A stretch of DNA of 64,000 nucleotides, taken from positions 4,296,822-4,360,821 of the forward strand of contig NW_020312775.1 of assembly GCF_003265705.1 (NCBI RefSeq), written 5' to 3'. The notes under the pieces were generated by a model. It was not told the DNA's origin. It worked only from the letters and a program-made list of their open reading frames with translations, and did no database searches. A program made the position numbers and the translations under genes. This document shows, piece by piece, positions 1-10,201 of the stretch. How positions within the stretch are numbered: the first letter of the stretch is position 1; each line of letters opens with the position of its first letter. The DNA is from Callorhinus ursinus. Lineage: Eukaryota; Chordata; Mammalia; Carnivora; Otariidae.

Positions 1-625
1 CAATTGCTATATTATGAAAGAAGAAAAATTGAAAATAATGATTGAACCATTGATCTCAAGTACTTAGAAAAAGAGTAGCAAGATACATTGAGGGAAAATA
101 ATATTTAATGAAATAGAAAAAAACATAAAAATTAACAACGGCATAAGTTGGTTCTTTGATAAGATATTTTAATGACAAAATTTAATGGAATTAAGGGAAA
201 AAGAAAGAGAAGTGAACAAATAAATATTAGGAATGAGAGAGAAAAGGTACAAAAATAATACTAGAAATTAAAAGTGAAGTATAACTATAGATGTTCATAT
301 TAAACAGATAACAAGAGTTAGTATATATAACTTTTTGATAGTAAATTTGAAAACTTAAATGAGTAAATTTATCAAAACTGACTAAAGAAGAAATAGAAAA
401 CCTGAATAACCTTATAGCCATTACATAAATTTAATTGATAGGTTTGTTTTTTTTTAATCTTCCAATGAAGAAAATACCCCACTCTAAAAGATTTCTAGAG
501 AAATTCAAGAAACACATTATTTCAGTCTTATACTCTTCCATAAAATAATAAAAGAAAAACATTCCTAATTTATTTTACATGGCTAAGTATTTATATCAGA
601 ATGAGATAAGAATAGTTCAAAAGAC
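1..625 (+). mobile_element. Old L1M ORF2 fragment
   Basis: Decayed LINE-1 ORF2 sequence running into the window from the left. Around 146-170 it still encodes a recognisable SWFF-D-like stretch, and around 190-245 the lysine-rich block followed by an N-K-I-R-N-E-R-like motif, both typical of the region just upstream of the reverse transcriptase. Later parts (about 500-600) align loosely with the segment that normally precedes RT motif A. Many indels and stops show that it is ancient. Right boundary is approximate. Confidence 0.7.
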
Positions 626-988
626 CTGTATGCTTTTGGTAAAACTGTACTTTGTTTCCACTATGTTGCAAAAAATAGAATGTTGACCCTCATAGATGAA
701 TAATATCAATTATCTAAATTACGATATCTGATAATTTTATTTTGAAAAATGGGGGAAAAATTTTAAGTTGTAAACTTGAAACCATGTTTCAGTCTGGGTA
801 TCCTATAGTAGTGAGTTAAAATAATCACCTTGTGATTTGATTAGAAAATGATGATTAGTTCCCTTTCTTATTGCCCTCAATAGCTAATTGAATCCTTTTA
901 GTATTATTCTTTTGAGGCTCACTTCCCTTCTCTTGGATCCTGCCTTCACTTCCTTTTAAGAGATAACACAGTGGCTATTGAATCTAAA
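626..988. other. Unique AT-rich sequence, no feature seen
   Basis: No repeat, ORF or RNA gene recognised between the L1M remnant and the first SINE. Confidence 0.4.
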
Positions 989-999
989 AGCTCTCAACA

Positions 1000-1188
1000 G
1001 GGCGTCTGGGTGGCTCAGTTGGTTAAGCCACTGCCTTCAGCTCAGGCCATGATCCTGGAGTCCCTGGATCGAGTCCTGCATCAGGCTCCCTGCTCGGCAG
1101 GGAATCTGCTTCTCCCTCTGACCCTAAACCCTCTCATGTTCTCTCTCTCATTCTCTCTCTCTCAAATAAATAAATAAAATCTTTAAAA

Positions 1189-1223
<35 letters not shown>

Positions 1224-1227
1224 AAAC
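1000..1227 (+). mobile_element. Can-SINE (tRNA-Lys-derived SINEC)
   Basis: Starts with a tRNA-Lys-like head (GGGCGTCTGGGTGGCTCAGT, containing the A box), then a B-box-like GATCGAGTCC, a CT-rich middle, and a long AAATAAATAAA tail. It is flanked by an exact 11-bp target-site duplication AGCTCTCAACA at 989-999 and 1228-1238, which fixes both ends. The head type is that of arctoid Can-SINEs. It is transcribed by RNA polymerase III and moved by L1 machinery. A long non-ATG-rich reading frame across it is incidental. Confidence 0.95.
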
Positions 1228-1238
1228 AGCTCTCAACA

Positions 1239-1682
1239 TCATTCCCTCCCTGTTATAATTTATCTACACTTGAACATATAATTAGTCTCTCTCCTTCCAT
1301 TACAGAGAAAGTGACTAAGATAATCTTTCTACCTGTGCTGTTTCCCATCTCCTCCAAAACCTCATTTCATCAATTATTCCCATTTTGTCCTATAATTTCA
1401 ACATTTCTCTTTCCCTTTATTCTTTCCCCTCCACAATTTCATAACACCATTATCCAGTTACTCATTTAGGAAAATTTAAACCAGGGAGAGGTTCTTCACT
1501 GCTCATTCCACCTTGTTCTTCCCCCTCCCTCTACAAATCTACACAAACCCAAGACTTGTTGCTAATTTTGTTTCCTGAATAATTCTCACATTTTCCCTTT
1601 CTTTCCATTCTCACAACTACAGTCTTGATGCAGGCTTTCATCATCATTCGCTTATAGATTGATACAGTGCCACCTAATTTAG
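1239..1682. other. Pyrimidine-rich non-coding stretch, possibly old repeat
   Basis: CT-rich on the + strand, with short phrases (for example ACAGAGAAAGTGACT) that resemble the sequence at about 3590-4250. Both may come from the same ancient repeat, perhaps an L1M-type 3' UTR, but divergence is too great to be sure. Confidence 0.3.
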
Positions 1683-1920
1683 AGTATAGTCCAGAAGAAA
1701 AGCATGGATCTTAGAGTCAGGCTGTGTTCAGATGCCAACAATATATTTTACTATAATTTTAACTTCGGGGAAATTAATCTCTCTAAACCTTATTTTCCTC
1801 AACTATAAAATAGAGATGATAATGCTTGTTCTTAAGTTTTATTGTGGTGATTAAGTGATATTATGCATATAAAACATTTAATACTGTGCCTTGCATATAG
1901 TAGCCACTCCAGGAATATTA
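1683..1920 (+). mobile_element. MIR SINE
   Basis: Matches the MIR layout in order: 'GGATCTTAGAGTCAGGCTG' (cf. GGACTTTGGAGTCAGACAG), a line corresponding to CTCAGTTTCCTCATCTGTAAAATGGGGATAATA (here TTTTCCTCAACTATAAAATAG), and the tail 'ACTGTGCCTTGCATATAGTA' corresponding to CAGTGCCTGGCACATAGTAAG. Ancient and non-functional. Confidence 0.85.
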
Positions 1921-1954
1921 ATTCTCTCTCTCCTTATAGCTTATTTTTCTCTAG

Positions 1955-2240
1955 TCCTTTTTCTACACTGCTATGAAAGTGACCTTAACAAAAATCTGAT
2001 CATGTCACTTTCTTAATAAAAACCCTTTGAGGGTTTTAATTTGCCCACATGTTAAAATTTAAATTCTATTAACATGGAATATAAGGCTCTTCCTTGGTTG
2101 ACCCTCCACCCCTGTTTTCATTTCTGCCTCAAATTTATGAGCTCCTTGAATACACAAACAGAATTTGTCTTATCCATCTTTAAATCCCTAGGGTCTAACA
2201 ATAGTGCTAGGTTCAAAATAAATACTGCTAAAATAGAATA
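1955..2240 (+). mobile_element. L2 LINE 3' end
   Basis: Follows the L2 3'-end sequence: 'TGATCATGTCACTTTCTTAA', then AAATTCTATTAACATGGAATATAAGGC, later TATGAGCTCCTTGAATACAC and the tail TAGTGCTAGGTTCAAAATAAATA. Ancient, with small indels. Confidence 0.85.
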
Positions 2241-2638
2241 AATGTTCATTCATATGTATGTCTAAATTTTGAATGGAATTCACTTCACATCTATAAAATA
2301 GTTGATATTTGGAAATTCCTTGAGCAGATTTTGCTATTAAATTAAGAAAAATGACATTTCTATTTTGACATGTTTGTTATTTACAATCACAGGCATCATC
2401 AATTTTTATTTAATCTGAAGTTTCCTAAACTGCAGGATATCAAGCATTAGGAAAATCATACCTAAGTAAATTATGAAGGAATGGATCAAAGGGAAATCAA
2501 TGGCATGTAATGCAGGAGTCAAACAAAAAAGCGATATAGAAAACATCACAAATAGTTAATTTTATGTGATAATCATGGTAGTTTCACTTTATATTTTAAA
2601 AGGATTTTCCTTCCAAAGATCTCAAAGTACTTTGAATC
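2241..2638. other. Unique AT-rich sequence, no feature seen
   Basis: No repeat or gene recognised. Confidence 0.4.
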
Positions 2639-2651
2639 TATTACCTTGTTT

Positions 2652-3326
2652 GTTTTTTTCTTTAAATTTTTTTATTGTTTTGTTAATCACCATACATTAC
2701 ATCATTAGTTTTTGATGTAGTGTTCCATGATTCATTATTTGTGTATAACACCCAGTGCTCCACGCAGAACATGGCCTCTTTAATACCCATCACCAGGCTA
2801 ACCCATCCCCCCAACCCTCCCCTCTAGAACCTTCAGTTTGTTTTTCAGAGTCCATCGTCTCTCATGGTTCATCTCCCCCTCCGATTTACCCCCCTTTATT
2901 CTTCCCCTCCTGCTATCTTCTTCTTTTTTTTTTTCTTAACATATATTGCATTATTTGTTTCAGAGGTACAGATCTGTGAATCAACAGTCTTGCACAATTC
3001 ACAGCGCTCACCATAGCACATATCCTCCCCAATGTCTATCACCCAGCCACCCCATCCCTCCCACCCCACCCCCACTCCAGCAACCCTCAGTTTGTTTCCT
3101 GAGATTAAGAATTCCTCATATCAGTGAGGTCATATGGTACATGTTTTTCTCTAATTGACTTATTTCACTCAGCATAACACCCTCCAGTTCCATCCACGTC
3201 GTTGCAAATGGCAAGATCTCATTCCTTTTGATGGCTGCATAATATTCCATTGTATATATATACCACATCTTCTTTATCCATTCATCTGTCGATGGACATC
3301 TTGGTTCTTTCCAGTTTGGCTATTGT
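2652..3326 (-). mobile_element. 5'-truncated carnivore L1 3' end with composite 3' UTR
   Basis: Read on the minus strand: the end of ORF2 (about 3326-3130, including the phrase AATGGAATATTATGCAGCCA), then a first L1 3' end ending near 2940 in an A-rich run, then a second, different L1 3' end (about 2915-2690, AACAATGAATCATGGAACAC type) and a poly(A) at 2652-2680. An exact 13-bp duplication TATTACCTTGTTT at 2639-2651 and 3327-3339 shows it was one insertion. The same two-part 3' UTR is seen in the full-length element at 28861-35971. Confidence 0.92.
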
Positions 3327-3339
3327 TATTACCTTGTTT

Positions 3340-3589
3340 TTACTACAAAAGTTCCTGGGAGATGAAGAGGAATTATAACTTAGGTAAATAAAACTTGCTT
3401 TGAACCCTTCACATTTCTTTTTTTTTTTTTTAATGTCAAATGTTTCTGTTTTTACTATACTCAGATTAGTGAGCATTGATGGTGAAAATCATGCAACTAG
3501 ACATATAGCTACCACTATTTCATGGTCGCCATTGATCCATACACTACTTTATAATCTCAATTTCCTTGTCAACTCACAATATATAATTC
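3340..3589. other. Unique sequence with a short poly(T) run
   Basis: Contains T(14) at about 3418-3432; nothing else recognised. Confidence 0.4.
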
Positions 3590-4250
3590 CGTAGCTACTT
3601 CAAATTTTCCCCATTGTTCTAAAATATCTATGACTCCTCATCTCCAAATCTTCTTTTGATCTCTATCAATAACCTTCCCTTTTTCTTTCACAGAGAGAGA
3701 ATGAGAGAATGAGCAAACCTACAAACCTATGTGTACTTAACCATCCCATTTTCTCTTCTGTAACAAAATAAGAGGTGGTCCTTCTATTTAACACCACTCC
3801 TCTGGTTCCCAATCCTTTTATCATTCTCAGGAGTTTTCCACTTGTGATTATCCCCTCTCCTTTTTGTACCATCATGTTCTCATTTTCTATTGAATCCTTT
3901 CCATCTTCATTTATATATGTTCAAGTAATAAAAGCATTTTAACCCCATCTTTCCCCCTGATATCACCATCTATGTCTCCTCCTCACAATTCCTGAAAAGG
4001 TTGCCTATATTTTTTGTCACAATTTTCCTATATTCCAGTCACTCCTCAATCCAATTCAAATGATTTTTGCTCAATCATTTCATTAAAAATCTTTAATAAG
4101 GTCATTAATGACTTCCATGTCACCAAATCCAAAATACATTCTGTCTCATCTTATTTGACCTTTCTATAGCAATTGACAATGTTAAATTAACCACACACTT
4201 CTCTTAAAAACACTATCTTTCTTTGCCTCCTCGAATAGGTGGTATGTACA
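3590..4250 (+). mobile_element. Possible ancient L1M-type 3' UTR remnant
   Basis: The segment 'AAGGTCATTAATGACTTCCA' followed by a phrase like CATCTTATTTGACCTTTCTATAGCAATTGACA resembles a degenerate piece common in old L1M 3' UTRs (AAGGTCACCAATGACCTCCA ... GACCTCTCAGCAGCATTTGACA). The rest is too diverged to assign. Family name uncertain. Confidence 0.45.
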
Positions 4251-4369
4251 TAATACCCAGTGCCTCTTTTTTTTATATTAAAAACCATGGATGATCTTTT
4301 CTTAGATTTATTATCTTGTTAAGGACTTTTTTAAAAATGATAATATTTTAATTATATCAACAGGGTGAC

Positions 4370-4893
4370 ATAGAAGCATCTCACTCCCCTGTATAAAATC
4401 CTTCAATGTCAATTATTGTTGTGATAAAATCCAAATTCCCTAACATAGATTCTTATAAGTTTGTCAACTGGAAGCTGCCCTTTACTGCAGCCTTATCTTA
4501 TGCCACTCTGCCTCATACTTTGGGCTCCAGACATACTGACTTTATTGCAGAGTCCTGAATGGGCAATACTCCAGATTACTTCAGGGCATTCACATGTGCT
4601 AGATCCTCTGTTAAAACTTTCTTTTCACTTACACTTTCACCTAGCTAACTTGTTACTGCTTCTTATACCTCTGTTTAAGTATAGCTTCTTCAGAAAGACC
4701 TTCCCAAAGTCTAAAACTAGGTTAGCTCCACCTGTTATATGCTCCTACTGCAATCTATATTTCTCCCTTCATTACACTATTGACACTCTGAGCTGTCTAC
4801 CCCACCAACTGTTTTGTTTGTCACTATTTCTATAATATCTGAAGAGTCCCCAGGACATCGTAAGTTCTTAGTAAGTACTTGTTGAATGAATTT
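4370..4893 (+). mobile_element. L2 LINE 3' end
   Basis: One of the better L2 copies here. In order: CATCTCACTCCCCTGTATAA, GATAAAATCCAAATTCCCTA, the AGGGCATTCACATGTGCTAG block, CTTCAGAAAGACCTTCCC, and the diagnostic L2 end GTAAGTACTTGTTGAATGAA. It covers about 520 bp of the 3' end. An internal 124-codon open frame is chance within the repeat. Confidence 0.9.
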
Positions 4894-5199
4894 ATGACAC
4901 CTAAATTTCGGTTTTGCTTTTTGAATTGATAATAAAATATGTTCATGTTACACTCTTATAAAGTATTTTTTATATAAACAATCACATTAAACACCACAAC
5001 ATCCTGATGAAGACAGAAGAAGCAGACTGACTTCAGTGTATTTTTTCTTCTTTGATTCTATAAATTATGTGAACATTGCTACCATGACATTCTGTCATCT
5101 TGAATGAATATGGTTTGAAATACCTACTTATTTATTTCTTCTGTTTTGCATCTGAAATTCTAACATCTAAAAGAGCCCTCAGACCAAAATCATGAGTGT

Positions 5200-5530
5200 G
5201 AAGGATTTATATTGTCTAATGCAACTTAATCATATCAGTTCTAAGTAGGAAGCTGCTATCCCTCATTCTCTGTCTCAACATCAACCCTTCTAAGTCTCTC
5301 CCTGAGCCTGATCCCAACAGAGTTAATGATGCCTTTATCTGGGCTATATTGGAACTTTGTGCATATTTCTGATATTGTACATATTATTTTTTGTCTACAT
5401 CACTTAAACCTACTTGTTAGACTGTGATCTGCTTGAGAATAGGTACTAATCTTTATTCACTTCTATATGTCAAATGTCTAGCACAGTGCCCAGTATACAC
5501 TAGATGCTCACATCACAATTACTGAATTAT
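5200..5530 (+). mobile_element. L2 LINE 3' end (partial)
   Basis: The part 5400-5530 reads like the L2 terminus: CTGTGATCTGCTTGAGAATA (cf. CTGTGAGCTCCTTGAGGGCA), then CTAGCACAGTGCCCAGTATA and a degenerate tail. The start is less certain. Confidence 0.65.
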
Positions 5531-5814
5531 TAAAATAGATTAACATGCTCTCTTGCCTACATTTAATTCTCAGATAATGAAAGATGGCTGGGTAAGTTTG
5601 TTGTGGTGGTAGTGACAATTATTACCTTGAAAAATGAATGGAATCAAGATTCCTAGTCAAAATATAATAAGAAGAAAATGAAGTATTAAAATGTTGGATA
5701 CCAAGGAGGTCTAGGTTAAATGGTGAACTGCATGTGGGAATCTAATTTTAATTCCCCCAAACCCCACTAAAAATTCAGGGGAAATTGTTTTTAAAAACAT
5801 AAACCCAAAAAGCT
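5531..5814. other. Unclassified sequence
   Basis: No feature assigned with confidence. It may belong to the old L1M 5'-type sequence that continues at 6850-7560. Confidence 0.3.
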
Positions 5815-5870
5815 GAGAACTTTAGAAGAGATAACATCAATGTCCATTGCCAGATGAATGGATAAAGAAG

Positions 5871-5875
<5 letters not shown>

Positions 5876-5926
<51 letters not shown>

Positions 5927-5927
5927 A
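5876..5927. repeat. (TA)n(CA)n microsatellite
   Basis: About 32 bp of TA followed by 20 bp of CA, inside an L1 3' end at a site that is TATATATAC in other L1 copies of this window. Confidence 0.97.
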
Positions 5928-6278
5928 TGGAATATTTAAGCCATCAAAAAAATAAAATCTTGCCATTTGCAGTGATGTGGATGGAACTAGAAGGTATTAT
6001 GCTAAGCAAAATAAGTCAATCAGAGACAATTATATGATATTACTCATATGTGGAATTTAAGAAAAAAACAGGATCATAAGAGAAGAGAGGGAAAAATAAA
6101 ACAAGATGAAATCAGAGAGGGAGACAAACCATAAGAAACTCTTGAGCATAGGAAACAAACTGAGGGTTGGTGGAGGGAAAGGGGGTGGAGGGAAAGGGGG
6201 TGGAAGGATGGGGTCACTGGGTGATGGACACTAGGGAGGGCACATAATGTAATGAGCACTATTATATAAGACTGATGA

Positions 6279-6481
6279 GGGGGTGCCTGGGTGGCTTAGT
6301 CCTTGAGTGTCTGCCTTCGGCTCAGGTCATGATCCCAGAGTCCTAGGATCAAGCCCCACATTGGGCTCCCTCCTCAGTGGAAAGCCTGTTTCTCCCTTTC
6401 CCACTCCCCCTGCTTGTGTTCCTTCCCTCGCTGTGTCTCTCTCTGTCAAATAAATAAATAAAATCTTTAAATAAATATATA
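6279..6481 (+). mobile_element. Can-SINE (SINEC)
   Basis: tRNA-Lys-type head GGGGGTGCCTGGGTGGCTTA, CT-rich body and AAATAAATAAAATCTTT tail. Exact 16-bp duplication TATATAAGACTGATGA at 6263-6278 and 6482-6497 shows insertion into the older L1 3' end. Confidence 0.96.
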
Positions 6482-6849
6482 TATATAAGACTGATGAATC
6501 ACTGAACTCTACATCTGAAACTAATAATACATAATATGTTAATTAATTGAATTAAAAATAAATAGAATAGAATGAATATGAAAGAACTGAAAGACATTTC
6601 AGAAAAATAAACAACTATGCAATATATGAAAGAAAAAGCAGATGGATTAGTGTTAGCTGACTTAGCAAACCTGAGATGGTATAGACTGTAGCCAGCAACA
6701 GAGAATGCTAGGAAGTAATCTGATTTATAATTCAGTACCCCCATAAGTTTCAAGAATTGGCAGCACCAGGTACCTTTGAAACTGAGAGTTAAGGGAAAGA
6801 GAGAATAAATTAAGTGGATTGGGTGAAATATTTTGAAAAGCAGTTTAAT

Positions 6850-7560
6850 CTAGAAAAATCCCCTCTCTCATTCCTCAGAGCTAGGTAACTGTCCTTCTCC
6901 TACCTCCACAGAACCCTGGAGGTTTATTCTCCAGCTATGGGCAAAAAACAGGTCGCTGAACTGGAAGACACCAGGCACAGTGGATGTGGACACAACCTAA
7001 AACAAGGGGATTAAGCAACCACATGCATAATTAATTGAATGCTTCCCTTACTAAACTTGCAGAACACTAGCAGCCAATCTTCCATCCTCCAGGCAAGAGA
7101 TTGGAAAAGTCTTCTATGGAGAACCTGCTGACCCCAAGAAAAATACCTAAATGTGCAGTTAGCAGAAGGTTACAAATAAATAGTCTGCCCACACTACTAG
7201 TAAACAAGCTATATCTTAGGCTCTGAGTTATAATCAGAACTCTCAAACATGAGCAGATAACCAAGGATTGGTAAATCCTGAGGGAAGTATCCAACACATA
7301 ATTTAGAGACGGGAATAAAAGCTAAAAAACAAATAGAACTTACAAAAAAGAGATAAAAAATAAATTACAGAACAGAAGAAACTTGAAGGAAATGAAGACT
7401 ATACAAGGAGAAGAAAACGTTATAAAACAATCAATGATATATTCAGAAAGATAAAGTATTACATACATATGAAGCAAGAATAGGACACTGTAAAAAGGCT
7501 TCAGAGAACAAAGATAGAAGAACTTTTGGAAACTCAATAAACAATAGCAGATAGAAATGT
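6850..7560 (+). mobile_element. Old L1M 5'-region-like sequence
   Basis: The stretch 7320-7560 reads like the A-rich part of old L1M 5' sequences: repeated AGAGATAAAAAATAAATTAC, ACAAGGAGAAGAAAACG, AAACAATCAATGATATATTC and GAGAACAAAGATAGAAGAAC. The upstream part (6850-7310) fits less clearly. No open frame survives. Confidence 0.5.
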
Positions 7561-7779
7561 TTCAGGTAATTTTAAAACTACTATTTTTCTGAGTTTATGA
7601 AGTTCTTGGTAATTGCCAATTTTTAATAGTTATAAATTTGGGATTTATTCCCTCATTATAAATAAATATTCCCATTTTACCTATTATTTAATTTTGTTTT
7701 GTAATTTTGTGTTCATTTTCCTGAGGTAGACCCCCAAAATTGTATGAAAACTTCAGACTCCTCAAAATTTGTGTCTGCC

Positions 7780-8575
7780 CCAATGGTAAATTCATATTTC
7801 CAGTTGCTCACATCAAAACTGTTGGAATTATTCTTTACTTCCCCTATTTCCCTCACACCTCACACCCAATCTGTCAGGAAATCTTGTTAGCTCTGACTTC
7901 AAAACATATGCATAATCTTACCATTACTATGAACCTGATCTAAACCATCATCATTTGTCTGGATTCTTGCAAGAGCCACTTAACCGATCTTCTTGCTTTC
8001 ACACATCTCCTCACTGTGTATTCTCAAAACACTTGTCCAAGAATTATCTTCTTAAAACCTAGGTCAGACAACATGATTTTTCTGCTCAAAATCTTCCAAT
8101 GTCATTCCATTCACTCGAACTGCTCCACACTTCTTCTCTGACCTCCTATGGAACCTTTTTCTCTTCAGTTCACTCTAATCCAGTCACACTGATCCCTTTG
8201 CTATCCCTAAAAGATACCAGGCATGATGCTCCCACTTTAAGGCCTTTATACTAACTGTTCCCTCTTCTCGATATGCTCTAGATATCTGCAAGACAGTCTC
8301 CCTAACCTCTTTCAAGTCTCTGCTTATATATTATTTTCTCAAGGAGACCTATCTTGACCATCCCATTTAAAATTCCAACCCAATCTACTCCTGTATTCTG
8401 GCTTGGCACAATCAACCTTCCTTTCTCTGCCTTCTTGGCTAAAGAGCACTTTTAATCTTCTAACATATTATATAATGTATTCATTACACTTATGGTTCAT
8501 CATATGTCCACTGCCATTAGAATAATAGCTACATGAGAGTAGAGATTTTGCTTAATTCATTTATATATCACTGAT
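7780..8575 (+). mobile_element. Long L2 LINE 3' end
   Basis: About 800 bp of L2 3' sequence: TAAAACCTAGGTCAGACAAC, AAGGCCTTTATACTAACTGT, CTAACCTCTTTCAAGTCTCT, AAGGAGACCTATCTTGACCA, CCCATTTAAAATTCCAACCC and TAGAATAATAGCTACATGAG. Its normal terminus appears to lie beyond the later hairpin and SINE, at about 8931-8972 (GCATGTAGAAGGTGGTCAAT). Confidence 0.9.
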
Positions 8576-8620
8576 TTATACATATATATGCACAATATAT
8601 GTATAAATCAGTGATATATA
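8562..8620. repeat. Perfect 26-bp inverted repeat with 7-nt loop
   Basis: Left arm 8562-8587 is the exact reverse complement of right arm 8595-8620, with loop ATGCACA at 8588-8594. The arms contain the non-trivial core CACTGATTTATACAT, so this is not just an AT-alternating run. It sits where the L2 copy breaks off. Confidence 0.97.
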
Positions 8621-8692
8621 ATATATATTATTATTTATGTATATAAATATATATATAATTGTATATGATATATCAAAAGCTAAAAATAACTT

Positions 8693-8919
8693 CTGGGGTG
8701 CATGGATGGCTCAGTCAGTTAAGTGTCCAACTCTTGGTTTCAGCTCAGGTCATTATCTCAGGTCAGTCTCAAGGTTGTGAGATTGAGTCCCCATTCAGGC
8801 TCCATGTTCAGTGCAGAGTCGGCTTGACATCTCTCCCTTTCCCTCTCCCTCTCTCTCTGCCCTTCTCCCCATTCACACACTCTCTCTCTCAAATAAATAA
8901 ATAAAATCTTTTAAAAAAT
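8693..8919 (+). mobile_element. Older Can-SINE
   Basis: Diverged head GGGGTGCATGGATGGCTCAG, then CTCAGGTCATTATCTCAGG and a long CT-rich region before AAATAAATAAAATCTTTT. Duplication AAAAATAACTT at 8682-8692 and 8920-8930. The body differs from the other SINEs (extra segment reading GTCTCAAGGTTGTGAGATTG), as in older SINEC subfamilies. Confidence 0.92.
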
Positions 8920-8972
8920 AAAAATAACTTTTGGCATGTAGAAGGTGGTCAATAAATATATGATGAATTTGA

Positions 8973-9412
8973 ATATAATATACAGATACATGAATATATA
9001 CATATATACAAACATATATCTCTATGCTGTGAAGATGTAACTGCTTGTACACACAAACATATACACATATTATAAAAGCATATGGTATTTCTGGAAGGAT
9101 ACTCAAGAAAGAAATAACACTGACTGCTTCAGGTTAACAGGGGAAGAGGGTAGAAAGAATACTTTTGCCATATGCCCTTTGGTACTGTTCAGAATTTGAA
9201 CCATATGAATGAACTATCTTTTCCATAAAAGAATAAAAAACAATTTTGGTTGAATTTCATCGCATAATTTTTCTGCATAGTAGGATCCCAGAAATATGGG
9301 TTTTCAAACTCTTAATTTTTTTACTATTATGTAAATGTTGTCAAAGTTTTTTTTTTTTAACACATGTATAGAATTCAGTGAGCCATTGGGAAAGACAGAG
9401 CATTAGGTCTTC
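8973..9412. other. AT-rich sequence, possibly an old LINE tail
   Basis: At about 9120-9240 the pattern 'CTTTGGTACTGTTCAGAATT' followed by AACCATATGAATGAACTATC resembles the tail of very old LINE elements, but the match is weak. Nothing else seen. Confidence 0.3.
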
Positions 9413-9427
9413 AAAAGCTTGGCTACA

Positions 9428-9891
9428 GAGATACCCTTCAACAGACAAATAGGTAAAGAAGATGTGGTCCATATATACAATGGAATATTACTCAGCCATC
9501 AGAAAGGTTGAATACCCAACTTTTATATCAACATGGATGGGACTGGAAGAGATTATTCTAAGTGAGATAAGTCAAGCAGAGAAAGTTAATTATCATATGA
9601 TTTCACTTATTTGTGGAACATAAGGAATAGCATGGAGGACATTAGGAGAAGGAAGGGAAAAAGGAAGGGGGGAATCGGAAGGCGAGACAAACCATGAGAG
9701 ACTATAGACTCTGAGAAACAAACTGAGGGTTTTAGAAGGGAAGGGGGTGAGGGGATGGTTTAGCCCTGTAATGGGTATTAAGCAGGGCACATATTGCATG
9801 GAGCACTGGGTGATATATGCAAACAATGAATCATGGAACCTTACATCAAAAACTGATGATGTACTGTGTGGTGACTAACATAACATAAAAA
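9428..9891 (+). mobile_element. 5'-truncated carnivore L1 3' end (second-type terminus)
   Basis: End of ORF2 (TACAATGGAATATTACTCAG) and a 3' UTR ending AACAATGAATCATGGAACCT, GATGATGTACTGTGTGGTGA and poly(A). Duplication AAAAGCTTGGCTACA (15 bp, exact) at 9413-9427 and 9892-9906. It carries only the second 3'-end type. Confidence 0.96.
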
Positions 9892-10008
9892 AAAAGCTTG
9901 GCTACAATAAGATAAATATGGACTTGGACATCAGGTGACTGAAACAATAACACAATTCAATATATATTAATAAATGAAAAAGAAGAAAATCAAATAGAAC
10001 TAGGAGCT

Positions 10009-10201
10009 GGTGGCGCCTGGGTGGTTCAGTTGTTAAGTGTCTGCCTTCGGTTCAGGTCATGATCGCAGGGTCGAGCCCCACATCGGGCTCCCTGCTCTGC
10101 AGAAAGCCTGCTTCTCCCTCTCCCACTCCCCCTACTTGTGTTCCCTCTCTCGCTGTGTCTTTCTCTGTCAAATAAATAAATAAAATCTTAAAAAAAAAAG
10201 A
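10009..10201 (+). mobile_element. Can-SINE at the 5' edge of L1-A
   Basis: Head GGTGGCGCCTGGGTGGTTCA, CT-rich body, AAATAAATAAAATCTT tail and poly(A). Duplication CAAATAGAACTAGRAGCT (18 bp, one mismatch) at 9991-10008 and 10202-10219. The right copy runs into the first bases of L1-A, so the SINE landed at, or within a few bases of, that element's 5' end. Confidence 0.94.

Larger units (their letters stand above)
5815..6565 (+). mobile_element. 5'-truncated carnivore L1 3' end (first-type terminus), split by a SINE
   Basis: End of ORF2 (AATGGAATATTTAAGCCATC, then CTTGCCATTTGCAGTGATGT) followed by the 3' UTR 'GGAAACAAACTGAGGGTTGG' and the terminus GAACTCTACATCTGAAACTA. It carries only the first of the two 3'-end types seen in the composite elements. 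A (TA)n(CA)n array has grown at 5876-5927 where other copies read TATATATACAATGG. The SINE at 6279-6481 split it later. No clear target-site duplication found. Confidence 0.88.

Noticed and set aside
971..1177. 68-codon ORF
   Set aside because: Lies across a SINE and ends in its tail; no coding signal.
4461..4835. 124-codon ORF
   Set aside because: Lies wholly inside an L2 3' end and has no domain.
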